Below, in pieces: positions 37,934 to 46,742 of a stretch of 47,779 bases of DNA (within the stretch, counting starts at the first letter, position 1; each line of letters opens with the position of its first letter). The position numbers and the translations under genes are program-made. Source of the stretch: Woeseiaceae bacterium (GTDB taxonomy: Bacteria > Pseudomonadota > Gammaproteobacteria > Steroidobacterales > Woeseiaceae). The notes beneath the pieces are model-generated. The model was not told the DNA's origin and ran no database searches. It saw only the letters and a program-made list of their open reading frames with translations. Location of the stretch: the NCBI GenBank assembly GCA_028280615.1, contig JANQLK010000041.1, forward strand, positions 1-47,779, read 5' to 3'.

Positions 37934-40900
37934 CTACTCGGATTGGTCGATGCAGCCACTCTGGCCCGCCCGCTCCGTGAACGCATCGGCGCTGGCGGAG
38001 TCGATGTCCGGCTCGTCCCACGATCCCGAGACGTCGTAGTAGAGCTGGCCCACCTCCCTGAGCGGCTTTTTGAAAATCTGCGTAAAAATCAACAGAGCCG
38101 CCGCCGCCTGCGGTCCCGCAACGACGGCGCCGACCACGGGCAGCGCGTTGCTGACGTTGGTACTGACGACGGCGGCCTGCGCGTACTGGCGTTCGCTCAG
38201 ATCCACCGAACCGATGATCGCGATATCGGCTGCAGGTCCTTCCAGGCCGAGATTGCAGGTCGTCGCGACGCCGTCGCTGATGCTGAAGGTCCCGGTGATT
38301 TCGTCGAAACCAAAGCCCTTCTCGAACACGTCGCGGAAGTCGAGTGACAGGCGGCGCGGCAGTGCGACGATACTCATCAGGCCGAACACCCGGCCGGCTC
38401 CAGGCTCCACCTCGACCAGCTGGCCGCTGCCGAGCCGGACCTGAACTTCGCCGTCCAGCGTGTCGAGAAAATCGAGCCGCGGTCCCCCCGACCACGCGAT
38501 GTCGAGCAGGATACCGAGATCGTCGCTGACGATGCCGGGCTGATAGTCCAGCCGGCGCATCGTCTCGCGTACGTCGGTGCTTTCGAGCGTGGCCGTCAGG
38601 AAGCTCTGCGATCCGCTCGGGTCGGCTGCCGTCGCGACCCATCCCGCGCTGCCGACGATGCGGAACGTCGGGTCGGTCGCGACGAGGTTGCTGGCGTAGA
38701 TGCCTTCGGAGGTCTTCTCGAATTCGGCGACGGTGTCGCCGAAGTGGCGATTCCCGATCGCAAAGTCCTTCGCCGCGAGTGAGATGGCGGGTAGCGTGCG
38801 CGGATCGACGTCCGGCGGCTCGGACTGGTCCGCCGTGTCGTCGCCCGGCAGGATCAGCCGTTCCATGTCGAGCGCGATCGGGCGATCCGCGGCAAGGTCG
38901 TAGGGGACGAGCAGCGAGCCCTCGGCGAGCGGGCCCGCTATCCTGACAATCCAGTCGAGGCCGCCGCGGTCGACCTCGACCGAGTGGTCCTCGTAGCGCT
39001 GGCCGAAGGCATACAGACTGCCGATCGCAAGATCGATCGAGCGAATCCGGTCGGCCAGCCCGAGCCGTTCGTCGCGATCGCGCCCCAATGCAAGCCAGTC
39101 GTTGAGCCTGAGTTCCCCGGTAATGCCCGCGATGTGCAGGCCGCGGGTCTCCGGCATAGTCGTCGCACCGCCGCCGAGCTCGAGCGATCCCCGGTCGAAA
39201 TCCCAGCCCGCGTCATCGGGCGCGAAGGCGAGCTCCCAGGTCGACACATCGCCCAGCCGGCCGAGGCTCAAAATGCGCTGCTCCCCGGGCACGAAATCGA
39301 TTCGACCGTCGAGTTCGAGCGCCTCCTCGGCCGGCTTGGTGAACGGCTCCGGCAGGTCGACGGTCAGCCCGGCCAGGTCGCTCGTGACGCGAACCGACAG
39401 CGGCGCAAGCGTCTCGGCGCCCGTGTTCGGAAAACGAATCGCCACCTCGTAGGCGGTCGCGCCACCGAGCTGGCCGGACAAGGGTACGCCCAGGTCATCT
39501 GTCAGGCCGCGAGCCGTTGCGATACCGGCTGCGGTGGCGACGACGCGGTACGCGGGCTCATCGTCGCCGGCATTGGCGACCTCGAACGTGACGGGCTCCC
39601 CGAGGAAGCGGCCCGTGAGCGCCTCGCTCGCGACGGAGTCGCGGCCGACCGTAACGGCACCCGTCAACTCGGTCACGGCCGCGGGCAGTCCGTCAATCGT
39701 CAGCGTGCCGCCGTCGCTCAGGATTCGGGCCGAGAAATCGAACTCCCGCCAGTTCTTCAAGGGCACCGACAGGTCGAGCTGCATGCTGGCGTCGCCGGAC
39801 ACGCTGACGCGATCGAGCTGCCCGCCGAATACGTCGGCGATCGGGCTCTCGGCGGCGAAGTCCTGCAACGATTCCAGCGTGCCCGTCGAGAAAGCGTCGA
39901 TGACGAGAACGGGCTCGCGCAGGTCGGCGATCTCCACTTTCGCGTCGATCGTGGAGTTGCCGCTGCTGACGGACCGATTGCTCGTCGTGTACAGCCGCAT
40001 ATTGTCGAGAACGACCTGCATCTCGCTGAGCCGTGCCTCGGGGAAGTTCCTGAGATAGCGGAACGTCATATCGCGAATGGCGGCCTCGATCAGGAACCGG
40101 CCGCCGCCGTCGTCGAACGGAAACCGATCCAGCGACCCGTATAGCCGCGTCGTGCCCTCCGGCACGCGGCCCGCGACGAGCGCGGTCTGGAACCATTCGT
40201 ACAGTCTCGGGTGCATGATCTTGCCGGGGATCAGGCGCCTTGCCGCCGAGATATCGTCAATCGACCACTGGCTCGCGAAGTCGACGACGGGCGCGTTGCC
40301 GCCGTCGATCGTGATCTCGATATTGCTTTGGCTGTCGATGGTCGAATTACGGATCTCGATGCTGTCGGAGAGGATCGTCATGTGATCGTCGCTGCGCCGC
40401 CAGATCACCGTGCCGCGCGCGGCGTCGATATCGATCGGCTCGGACAGGTAGTTCGGCAGCGACAGCAACATGTAGTCGCTGTCGACATCGAGCAGGCCGC
40501 CGTCGCGATCCGCGCGCAGGCTGCCCGAAAAATTGCGTATCCCCGGGAAGCGCCCCCAGGCGGCCGCCCCGACACCCTCGAGGACCGCGCTGGCCGAGAA
40601 ATCCAGGTCATCGGCGCCAGGGTTCGTGACCGTGACGGACAGGTCCCGAACGAGACCGTCCGGGCGCAGCTCATCCACGAGCGCCCGGTGGTCGTCACTG
40701 AGCCAGTACTCGATCAGCGATACGTCGTCCAGATTCAGGTAGCTCGCGCTGGCGTCCAGCCGGACCAGCTCGCCCCCGGGACCCGTGCCGACCTCGAGAC
40801 GCAGAGACGTTTCGGGCCAGTCGCTGGTCGCGCTCACGATGCGGAGTTCGTCGGCGGCCACGAGCCAATCCTCCGTGCCGTTGCTGATCTCGAGACGGCC

Positions 40901-41770
40901 GCTCAGATCGAACGCGGCGCCATCGCCGAGCGCAACGGATGCGAGATCGATCGTCGCGGATGCGCTCGTGACGGCGCCGCCATCGACGACCAGGTCCAGT
41001 GCCAGTTCACCGCTGCCGCCGCCGAAGCGCGGCAGCTCCTCGGGCAGCATTGCGGACAGGCCGGCCAGGTCGAGGGCGCGGGTCTCGACCGCGAGGTCCC
41101 ACGGCGCGCTGCTGCCGCCCGCCGGCGCGAGCTGGATCGCCGACACCGTGAGTGAGCGCCCGATAGATTCGGGCGGCCGGATATCGGCGTCGATCGACGT
41201 ACGGCCCGCATCCCGGGCGACGACGACCCGCGTAACGTCGAAAAACTCCGGTCGCTCGTCTCCCGGACGTACGACGGCGACCTCAACGTCGTCGGCGATG
41301 ACGGTGACCGACGCGAGGCCGGGCGCGGCGGAGTGACCTCTGACCAGTTCGCTGGCCGGAGTGCCCTGCACCCACCACCGCGAATCGTCCGCCTGGCGCA
41401 GTTCGATCCGCGTATCGCTGATCGTGACCGTGTCGACGACGAGCGTGCGATCGACGAGCAGTCTCGCGAGCGACACGCCGACGCCCACCTCATCGGCCGC
41501 GAGCGCCCGCGTCCCCGTGTCCGGCCGGATCAGCTCGGCGCCGTAGAACCTGAGCTGTGGGCCGCGCAGGCCCCAGCGCGCGTCCATCGCCTCGAACTCG
41601 ACCCGCATGCCGATGGCATCGCTCGCCCACAGCTTTATCTCTTCCTGGTATTCGGGCAGGCGCGGCAGGAACAGGCGGAACAGCCCAACGATGACCGCGA
41701 GCAGGATGAGTACGCCGGCGGCCGTGTAGGCGACGACCTTGAAGACGGGTTGTAACAGGCGCCTGAGCAT
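37934..41770 (-). CDS. yhdP: YhdP, AsmA-like inner-membrane lipid-transport protein
   Basis: A 1278-aa bridge-like protein of the AsmA/YhdP family that, with TamB and YdbH in E. coli, carries phospholipids to the outer membrane. It has an N-terminal transmembrane helix (about 12-34: VAYTAAGVLILLAVIVGLFRLFL) and a long beta-rich periplasmic body. The conserved C-terminal part includes GDGEVQVRLGSGQLVEVEPGAGRVFGLMS-like sequence, LSLDFRDVFEKGFGFDEI and a hydrophobic VVAGPQAAAALLIFTQIFK. Length is in the normal range (about 1270 in E. coli). It follows rng by 8 nt and precedes the nit-like gene. Confidence 0.95.
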   Translation of the reverse strand: MLRRLLQPVFKVVAYTAAGVLILLAVIVGLFRLFLPRLPEYQEEIKLWASDAIGMRVEFEAMDARWGLRGPQLRFYGAELIRPDTGTRALAADEVGVGVSLARLLVDRTLVVDTVTISDTRIELRQADDSRWWVQGTPASELVRGHSAAPGLASVTVIADDVEVAVVRPGDERPEFFDVTRVVVARDAGRTSIDADIRPPESIGRSLTVSAIQLAPAGGSSAPWDLAVETRALDLAGLSAMLPEELPRFGGGSGELALDLVVDGGAVTSASATIDLASVALGDGAAFDLSGRLEISNGTEDWLVAADELRIVSATSDWPETSLRLEVGTGPGGELVRLDASASYLNLDDVSLIEYWLSDDHRALVDELRPDGLVRDLSVTVTNPGADDLDFSASAVLEGVGAAAWGRFPGIRNFSGSLRADRDGGLLDVDSDYMLLSLPNYLSEPIDIDAARGTVIWRRSDDHMTILSDSIEIRNSTIDSQSNIEITIDGGNAPVVDFASQWSIDDISAARRLIPGKIMHPRLYEWFQTALVAGRVPEGTTRLYGSLDRFPFDDGGGRFLIEAAIRDMTFRYLRNFPEARLSEMQVVLDNMRLYTTSNRSVSSGNSTIDAKVEIADLREPVLVIDAFSTGTLESLQDFAAESPIADVFGGQLDRVSVSGDASMQLDLSVPLKNWREFDFSARILSDGGTLTIDGLPAAVTELTGAVTVGRDSVASEALTGRFLGEPVTFEVANAGDDEPAYRVVATAAGIATARGLTDDLGVPLSGQLGGATAYEVAIRFPNTGAETLAPLSVRVTSDLAGLTVDLPEPFTKPAEEALELDGRIDFVPGEQRILSLGRLGDVSTWELAFAPDDAGWDFDRGSLELGGGATTMPETRGLHIAGITGELRLNDWLALGRDRDERLGLADRIRSIDLAIGSLYAFGQRYEDHSVEVDRGGLDWIVRIAGPLAEGSLLVPYDLAADRPIALDMERLILPGDDTADQSEPPDVDPRTLPAISLAAKDFAIGNRHFGDTVAEFEKTSEGIYASNLVATDPTFRIVGSAGWVATAADPSGSQSFLTATLESTDVRETMRRLDYQPGIVSDDLGILLDIAWSGGPRLDFLDTLDGEVQVRLGSGQLVEVEPGAGRVFGLMSIVALPRRLSLDFRDVFEKGFGFDEITGTFSISDGVATTCNLGLEGPAADIAIIGSVDLSERQYAQAAVVSTNVSNALPVVGAVVAGPQAAAALLIFTQIFKKPLREVGQLYYDVSGSWDEPDIDSASADAFTERAGQSGCIDQSE

Positions 41771-41778
41771 GGACGAAG

Positions 41779-43260
41779 CTACATCAGCACGACGTCGAAC
41801 TGATCCTGCAGGTAAAGCGCCTCCGTCTGCAGTCGGATCGACTTGCCGGTGTGCTCTTCGAGGTCGGCCAGGCCATGCGCCTGTTCATCGAGCAGGAGTT
41901 CGACAACGTCCTGGTGCGCGAGGACGAGCGCCTCTTCGAACTCGAATTGCCGTGCCTGGCGAATCACCTCGCGAAAAATCTCGAAGCAAACGGTCTCCGC
42001 CGTCAGTACGAAGCCGCGGCCCTCGCAGCTCGGGCAGTCTTCTGACAGGACGTGCTGAAGGCTCTCACGGGTTCGTTTGCGGGTCATCTCGACGAGGCCC
42101 AGCGGCGACACGGGCGTAATCTGGTGGCGGGCGTGATCGCGCGCCATCGAGTCCTCGAGCAGCTTCAGGACGCTGTCGCGATGCTCGGCTTCCTCCATGT
42201 CGATGAAGTCGATAATGATGATCCCGCCCAGGTTGCGCAGCCTGAGCTGCCTGGCAATCGCGACTGCCGCCTCGAGGTTGGTGCGATAGATCGTCTCCTC
42301 GAGGTTGCGGTGGCCGACATAGCCGCCCGTGTTGACGTCGATCGTCGTCATCGCCTCGGTCTGGTCGAAGATCAGGTAGCCGCCCGACTTGAGCGGCAGC
42401 TTGCGGTCGAGCGCCTTCCTGATTTCGTCTTCGATGCCGTGCAGATCGAATATCGGCCGGCGGCGCCGATAGTGGTGTATCCGGGTCTCGACGGTCGGCA
42501 GGAAGGTCGAAGCGAACTCGCGCATGGCCGCATAGTCGTCGGGGTTGTCGACGAGAATCTTCTCGACGTCGCTGGTCACGAGATCGCGCAGCGTCCGGAG
42601 CGGCAACGACAGGTCCTCGTGCACTAGCGATTCCGGTTCGAGCTTGCCGCGGCGCGTCTGGACGACCTCCCAAAGCCGCTTCAAGTACTTGAGATCGGCT
42701 TCCAGCGCTTCTCTCCCGGAGCCCTCGGCAACGGTCCGGACGATTGCGCCGCAGTCGATTTCGTGCTCGGCGAGCAACGCCTCGGTAGTCGAGCGCAGAC
42801 GTTCCCGCTCGGCTTCGTCCTCGATGCGTGCCGACACGCCGACCGTATCGCTTCTCGGCAGCAGCACGAGGTGCCTCGACGGCAGAGTGATATAGGTCGT
42901 CAGTCGCGCGCCCTTGTTACCCAGCGGGTCCTTGACGACCTGCACGAGCAAGGTGTCGCCTTCGCGGATCAGCTCGCGAATCGCCGGCAGGTCGTCCTCG
43001 GCGGTGTCGTTGTCTTCGCCGCGGGCGATGTCCGAGGCGTGCAGGAACGCCGTCCGCGACAGGCCGATCTCGATGAAGGCAGCCTGCATCCCGGGCAGCA
43101 CGCGCGACACGCGGCCCTTGTAGATGTTGCTGATCAGTCCGCGACGTGCGGCACGTTCGACGAACACCTCCTGCAATACGCCGTTCTCGAGCAGCGCGGC
43201 CCGCACCTCGCTCGGCGTTACGTTGATCAGGATGTCTTCCTTGCTCGCTTCGTCGCTCAT
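41779..43260 (-). CDS. rng: Ribonuclease G
   Basis: Endoribonuclease acting in 5' maturation of 16S rRNA and in mRNA decay. The 493-aa protein is RNase E/G-like without the long RNase E C-terminal scaffold. Domains: S1-like NIYKGRVSRVLPGMQAAFIEIG, then the DNase I-like catalytic region with DVNTGG and IDFIDME (Mg-binding Asp residues) and the zinc-link CPSCEGRG. Its start overlaps the maf stop by 4 nt (ATGA) and yhdP starts 8 nt after its stop, so maf-rng-yhdP appears to be one transcript. Confidence 0.96.
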   Translation of the reverse strand: MSDEASKEDILINVTPSEVRAALLENGVLQEVFVERAARRGLISNIYKGRVSRVLPGMQAAFIEIGLSRTAFLHASDIARGEDNDTAEDDLPAIRELIREGDTLLVQVVKDPLGNKGARLTTYITLPSRHLVLLPRSDTVGVSARIEDEAERERLRSTTEALLAEHEIDCGAIVRTVAEGSGREALEADLKYLKRLWEVVQTRRGKLEPESLVHEDLSLPLRTLRDLVTSDVEKILVDNPDDYAAMREFASTFLPTVETRIHHYRRRRPIFDLHGIEDEIRKALDRKLPLKSGGYLIFDQTEAMTTIDVNTGGYVGHRNLEETIYRTNLEAAVAIARQLRLRNLGGIIIIDFIDMEEAEHRDSVLKLLEDSMARDHARHQITPVSPLGLVEMTRKRTRESLQHVLSEDCPSCEGRGFVLTAETVCFEIFREVIRQARQFEFEEALVLAHQDVVELLLDEQAHGLADLEEHTGKSIRLQTEALYLQDQFDVVLM

Positions 43261-43850
43261 CGCTCGCTCCGGGGTTCCGGCAACACGTCGATGCCGGCCT
43301 CCGCAAGTAGTTGCGTCGTCTCGAAAGCCGGCAAGCCGACCACGCCCGTGTAGCTCCCCGACAGCGCCTGGACGAACATGCCGCCGCGGCCCTGTATGGC
43401 GTAGCTGCCAGCCTTGCCCTCGGGCTCACCACTGTGCCAGTAGCGCCGCGCCTCGTCCGGATGAATGTCGCGAAATCGGACTTCTGTTGCCGAGAGCGCC
43501 GAGCCGAGGCCATCGGGTCCGACGACCGCGACACCCGTCAATACGCGGTGGGCCGCACCGGATAACGCGGCCAGCATCTCGAGTGCATCAGCCTCGCTGT
43601 CAGGCTTGCCGAAACTCCTGTTGCCGAGCACGACGGCCGTGTCCGCGCCGAGCACGATTTCGTCGGCGCCGCGCTCGACCGCCCGGGCCTTGGCGGCGGC
43701 CAGCCGCAATACCATGTCGGCCGGAGCTTCGCCCTCAAGCGGGGTCTCGTCGACGTTTGCAACGCGCACCGAGAAATCGATGCACAGCGCCGCGAGGATA
43801 TCGCGCCGTCGCGGCGATGATGAGGCGAGGACAAGTCGGGGCATATTCAT
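43257..43850 (-). CDS. maf: Maf-family nucleoside triphosphate pyrophosphatase
   Basis: House-cleaning enzyme hydrolysing dTTP/UTP or modified nucleotides (YhdE type by gene context). The 197-aa protein begins PRLVLASSSPRRRDIL, the Maf signature, and has DETPLEGE, LGADTAVVL and KAGSYAIQGRGG. The ATG at 43850 (MNMPRLV) overlaps the rlmH stop by 4 nt; MPRLV at 43844 is an alternative. It lies directly upstream of rng as in E. coli. Confidence 0.95.
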   Translation of the reverse strand: MNMPRLVLASSSPRRRDILAALCIDFSVRVANVDETPLEGEAPADMVLRLAAAKARAVERGADEIVLGADTAVVLGNRSFGKPDSEADALEMLAALSGAAHRVLTGVAVVGPDGLGSALSATEVRFRDIHPDEARRYWHSGEPEGKAGSYAIQGRGGMFVQALSGSYTGVVGLPAFETTQLLAEAGIDVLPEPRSER

Positions 43851-44317
43851 TGGCGGTGGTAAGGGTGTCCGGTGCCAAGCGTCCAGGCACGATACAGCTG
43901 TTCGATGAGTAGCACGCGCGCCATGCCGTGCGGCAGGGTCAGCTCGGACAGCGACCAGACGTAGTCGGCTCGCTCGCGAACCGTATCGGAGACGCCGTCC
44001 GGGCCGCCGATTACGAACGCCAGGTCGCGTCCCTCGGACTGCCAGCTGCCGAGCTTTGCGGACAGCTTGCGGCTGCTCAGCGAGCGGCCGCGTTCGTCGA
44101 GCAGGACAAGCTGCTCGCCGCGGCCCAGTCGATCGAGCAGTCGGCTGCCTTCGTCGTCGACGGCGCGGGTGGCGGCATCGTTCTTGGAGCGACGGGCCGT
44201 CGGCAGGACGTCCAGGCGAAACGCCCACTGCCTGGGCAATCGGTCGGAGTAGGTTTCGAACGCATCGTCGACCCACTGGGGCTGGCGATCGCCGACGGCA
44301 AGGATACGTATGTGCAT
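43847..44317 (-). CDS. rlmH: 23S rRNA pseudouridine-1915 N3-methyltransferase
   Basis: SPOUT methyltransferase modifying helix 69 of 23S rRNA. The 156-aa sequence starts MHIRILAVGDRQPQWVDDAF and ends with the hallmark trefoil-knot region FVIGGPDGVS, ELTLPHGMARVLLIEQLYRAWTL and GHPYHR. It lies 43 nt after rsfS and overlaps maf, matching the conserved rsfS-rlmH pairing. Confidence 0.97.
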   Translation of the reverse strand: MHIRILAVGDRQPQWVDDAFETYSDRLPRQWAFRLDVLPTARRSKNDAATRAVDDEGSRLLDRLGRGEQLVLLDERGRSLSSRKLSAKLGSWQSEGRDLAFVIGGPDGVSDTVRERADYVWSLSELTLPHGMARVLLIEQLYRAWTLGTGHPYHRQ

Positions 44318-44360
44318 GGCGGCGCGGGTACGCCCCTGGCGTGTGACGGCAAGGCCCGGG

Positions 44361-44714
44361 TCAGTGATCGGTAGCCGCCGCGTCCGGCGACACACCCAGC
44401 GACCAGAGCTTCTCCAGGTTGTAGAACTCACGCACTTTCGGCTGCATGACGTGTACCAGCGCATCCTCGAGGTCGAGCAGCACCCATTCGCCGCCCTCCT
44501 CGCCCTCGACGCCGATCGGCGGCCGGCCGGCCGCTTTCGCCTGTTCGGCAACTTTCTCGACCAGGGCCTGAACGTGCCGGTTCGACGTTCCGCTCGCGAC
44601 GATCATGTAGTCCGTCACGGTCGTCATCTCGCTCACGTCGAGGCAGACGACGTCCTGTGCCTTGACGTCATCGAGGGCCTCGACGACAAGCTCGCTGAGC
44701 GCCTTGCTGTTCAT
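44361..44714 (-). CDS. rsfS: Ribosomal silencing factor RsfS
   Basis: Binds L14 and blocks subunit joining when nutrients are scarce. The 117-aa protein shows VVEALDDVKAQDVVCLDVSEMTTVTDYMIVASGTSNRHVQALV, and VEGEEGGEWVLLDLEDALVHVM, both diagnostic. The ATG at 44714 fits the usual length. It is 50 nt after nadD and 43 nt before rlmH, an order common in bacteria. Confidence 0.96.
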   Translation of the reverse strand: MNSKALSELVVEALDDVKAQDVVCLDVSEMTTVTDYMIVASGTSNRHVQALVEKVAEQAKAAGRPPIGVEGEEGGEWVLLDLEDALVHVMQPKVREFYNLEKLWSLGVSPDAAATDH

Positions 44715-44764
44715 GCGTTCTGTACTCGTGTCATTACTCGGTGGTCTCCTTTGTGTGCAACAGT

Positions 44765-45415
44765 CTATAAGCGGTCGTCGAGTTTGCCGTAGCACGACGT
44801 TCTGGCAATCACGTCGCGCACGGCATCCGGCATCAGGAATCTCGGATCGCGGCCGGCCTCGACCAGCTCGCGAATCTCGGTCGACGAGATCTCGAGCTGA
44901 GTCACGGCGTGAATGTGTATACGGCCGTGCGTCTCGTCGTGCAGATCCTGCACGCGGTGCGTGCCGAACTCGTTCAGCAACTCGCCGAGCGGCCCCATGT
45001 CCGGAGCGCGCCAGCCCGGGCGATGCGCGACGACGATGTGCGCGACACCGAGAATCTCTTCCCAGCGGTGCCATCTCGGCAAGCCGAGGAACGCGTCCAT
45101 ACCCAGTATCAGACCCAGCGAGCGGTCGGAAAATTCCTTTCGAAGTTCGACCAGCGTATCGACGGTGTACGACGGGCCATCGCGCCTGAGCTCTCGATCG
45201 TCGACGACGAAACCGCCCTGTCCCTCCGCAGCCACGCGCACCATCTCAAAACGCTCGCGGGCGCTCGCCCAGGTTTCGCCACGGTGCGGCGGGTCGCCGC
45301 AGGGCACGAAGCGGACTTCCCCGAATTTGAGTGCCTGCAGCATTTCGAACGCGGTTCGCAAATGCCCGTAGTGCACGGGGTCGAACGTTCCGCCGAATAC
45401 GCCGATGGGCCTCAT
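44765..45415 (-). CDS. nadD: Nicotinate-nucleotide adenylyltransferase
   Basis: Adenylates nicotinate mononucleotide in NAD synthesis. The 216-aa protein has the nucleotidyltransferase motifs GVFGGTFDPVHYGHLR and ISSTEIRELVEAG and the substrate segment FVPCGDPPHR. The ATG at 45415 overlaps the holA stop by 4 nt, so it is translationally coupled to the polymerase subunit, the conserved holA-nadD arrangement. Confidence 0.97.
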   Translation of the reverse strand: MRPIGVFGGTFDPVHYGHLRTAFEMLQALKFGEVRFVPCGDPPHRGETWASARERFEMVRVAAEGQGGFVVDDRELRRDGPSYTVDTLVELRKEFSDRSLGLILGMDAFLGLPRWHRWEEILGVAHIVVAHRPGWRAPDMGPLGELLNEFGTHRVQDLHDETHGRIHIHAVTQLEISSTEIRELVEAGRDPRFLMPDAVRDVIARTSCYGKLDDRL

Positions 45416-46431
45416 GCGGCGCGCCGCCCACCGAGGCTCAGGCCCAGAACGATGTCGGCAGCCGCCTGCCACGGGTCGCCGGGAGCCTGACCCTTCGCCT
45501 TCGCGTCGGCCCCGCCCGTCGCTTTCAGCAGCCTCAATATTGCGGACAGCGAGTGCCTTGCGACGGCATTTCGAACGAGGCCCTGGCGGTTGTTCCAGAC
45601 TCGGGCGCGCTGCATCGCCCTGCCGGTGTCCATGTGCGCCGCAATATCGCCGGCAACGCTCGCCAGCACCCGCAGTTCGCGCGTGAGCGCCCAGATGACG
45701 ATGACCGGTTCGACGCCCTCGTCCTCGAGGCCGGCGAGAATCCGCATCGCGCGTTTGCCATCGCCGGCGAGCGCCGCGTCCACGAGCTTGAAAACATCGT
45801 AGCGACTGCTGTCGGCGACGGCCCGGCTCACGTCGTCGACACTCACGGGGCCTTCGCCGAGCAGCAACCTGAGCTTCTCGACTTCCTGGCTCGCCGCGAG
45901 CAGATTGCCTTCGACCCGGTCGGCGAGCAGCGAACTCACACCCCGGGAGGGCTCGAGTCCGGCACGACGCATACGGCCCTCGATCCATCCTGGCAGCTGC
46001 CGGAGCTCGACCGGCCACACCGGCACACTCACCGATCGGGACGTCACGGACTTGACCCACTTGGTCTGCGCGGTCTTGCGGTCGATTTTCGGCGTAACGA
46101 GCACGAACATGAGTTCGGGTCCGAGCTGGTCCAGGAAATCGACGATGGCCGCGCCGCCCGGACGCCCCGGCTTGCCGGTCGGCAAACGCAGCTCGACGAT
46201 GCGCTTTTCGGCGAACAGGGACAGGTTCGCGCCCGCGGCCGCCAGCCGCGACCAGTCGAACCCCGCCGTCGCCACGAATACGTCTCGCGCCGTGAAGCCC
46301 GCTGTCCGCGCCGCTGCCCGAATGGCGTCCAGCGCCTCGTCGACGAGCAGCGGCTCGTCGCCGGAAACGAAATAGCAGGGCGCAAGATCTTTCGAAAGGT
46401 GCGAGGGCAGCTGGTCGGCCTGAACTTTCAA
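45412..46431 (-). CDS. holA: DNA polymerase III subunit delta
   Basis: Clamp-loader subunit that opens the beta clamp. The 339-aa protein has the N-terminal CYFVSGDEPLLVDEALDAIR segment, LSLFAEKRIVELRLPTGKPG, and EGNLLAASQEVEKLRLL typical of HolA. The start is TTG at 46431, with GGAG 5 nt upstream; the product begins MKVQADQLPSHL as in homologues. lptE and leuS, which often precede holA, are not next to it here; a Trm112-like gene is instead. Confidence 0.95.
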   Translation of the reverse strand: MKVQADQLPSHLSKDLAPCYFVSGDEPLLVDEALDAIRAAARTAGFTARDVFVATAGFDWSRLAAAGANLSLFAEKRIVELRLPTGKPGRPGGAAIVDFLDQLGPELMFVLVTPKIDRKTAQTKWVKSVTSRSVSVPVWPVELRQLPGWIEGRMRRAGLEPSRGVSSLLADRVEGNLLAASQEVEKLRLLLGEGPVSVDDVSRAVADSSRYDVFKLVDAALAGDGKRAMRILAGLEDEGVEPVIVIWALTRELRVLASVAGDIAAHMDTGRAMQRARVWNNRQGLVRNAVARHSLSAILRLLKATGGADAKAKGQAPGDPWQAAADIVLGLSLGGRRAA

Positions 46432-46450
46432 AGGGTCTCCGCTGCCGCCG

Positions 46451-46705
46451 TCATTCGAGCTGATCCATCCGAATCGATTCGCCTTCGAGCAACACGGGGA
46501 TGCCGCCCACGATCGGGTACAGGAGTTTCTCGTCGTCGGTCACGAGCGCCTCCGACAAGGGCTCGTCCAGAGCGGTGCCGTCGTGGTTTACGATGCGGCC
46601 CTCGTCGATGGCGGCATTGAGCCGGCCGAGGATCTCGCGGCGGGCAAGCGAGAGGCCTTTGTGCGTCACGGGACAACGCAGGATGTTAAGCAGGCGCTTT
46701 TCCAT
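46451..46705 (-). CDS. Trm112-like protein (YcaR, UPF0434)
   Basis: An 84-aa protein of the Trm112/YcaR group, showing EKRLLNILRCPVTHKGLSL at the N-terminus and LYPIVGGIPVLLEGESI at the C-terminus. Only one Cys of the zinc-finger pattern is present, as in many YcaR proteins. Eukaryotic Trm112 activates methyltransferases; the bacterial role is unclear. It is 19 nt upstream of holA on the same strand, so it may share its transcript. The usual neighbours lpxK and kdsB are not here. Confidence 0.88.
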   Translation of the reverse strand: MEKRLLNILRCPVTHKGLSLARREILGRLNAAIDEGRIVNHDGTALDEPLSEALVTDDEKLLYPIVGGIPVLLEGESIRMDQLE

Positions 46706-46742
46706 ACGGTATGGCCGTCATGACACCATGCCGACCACCGAT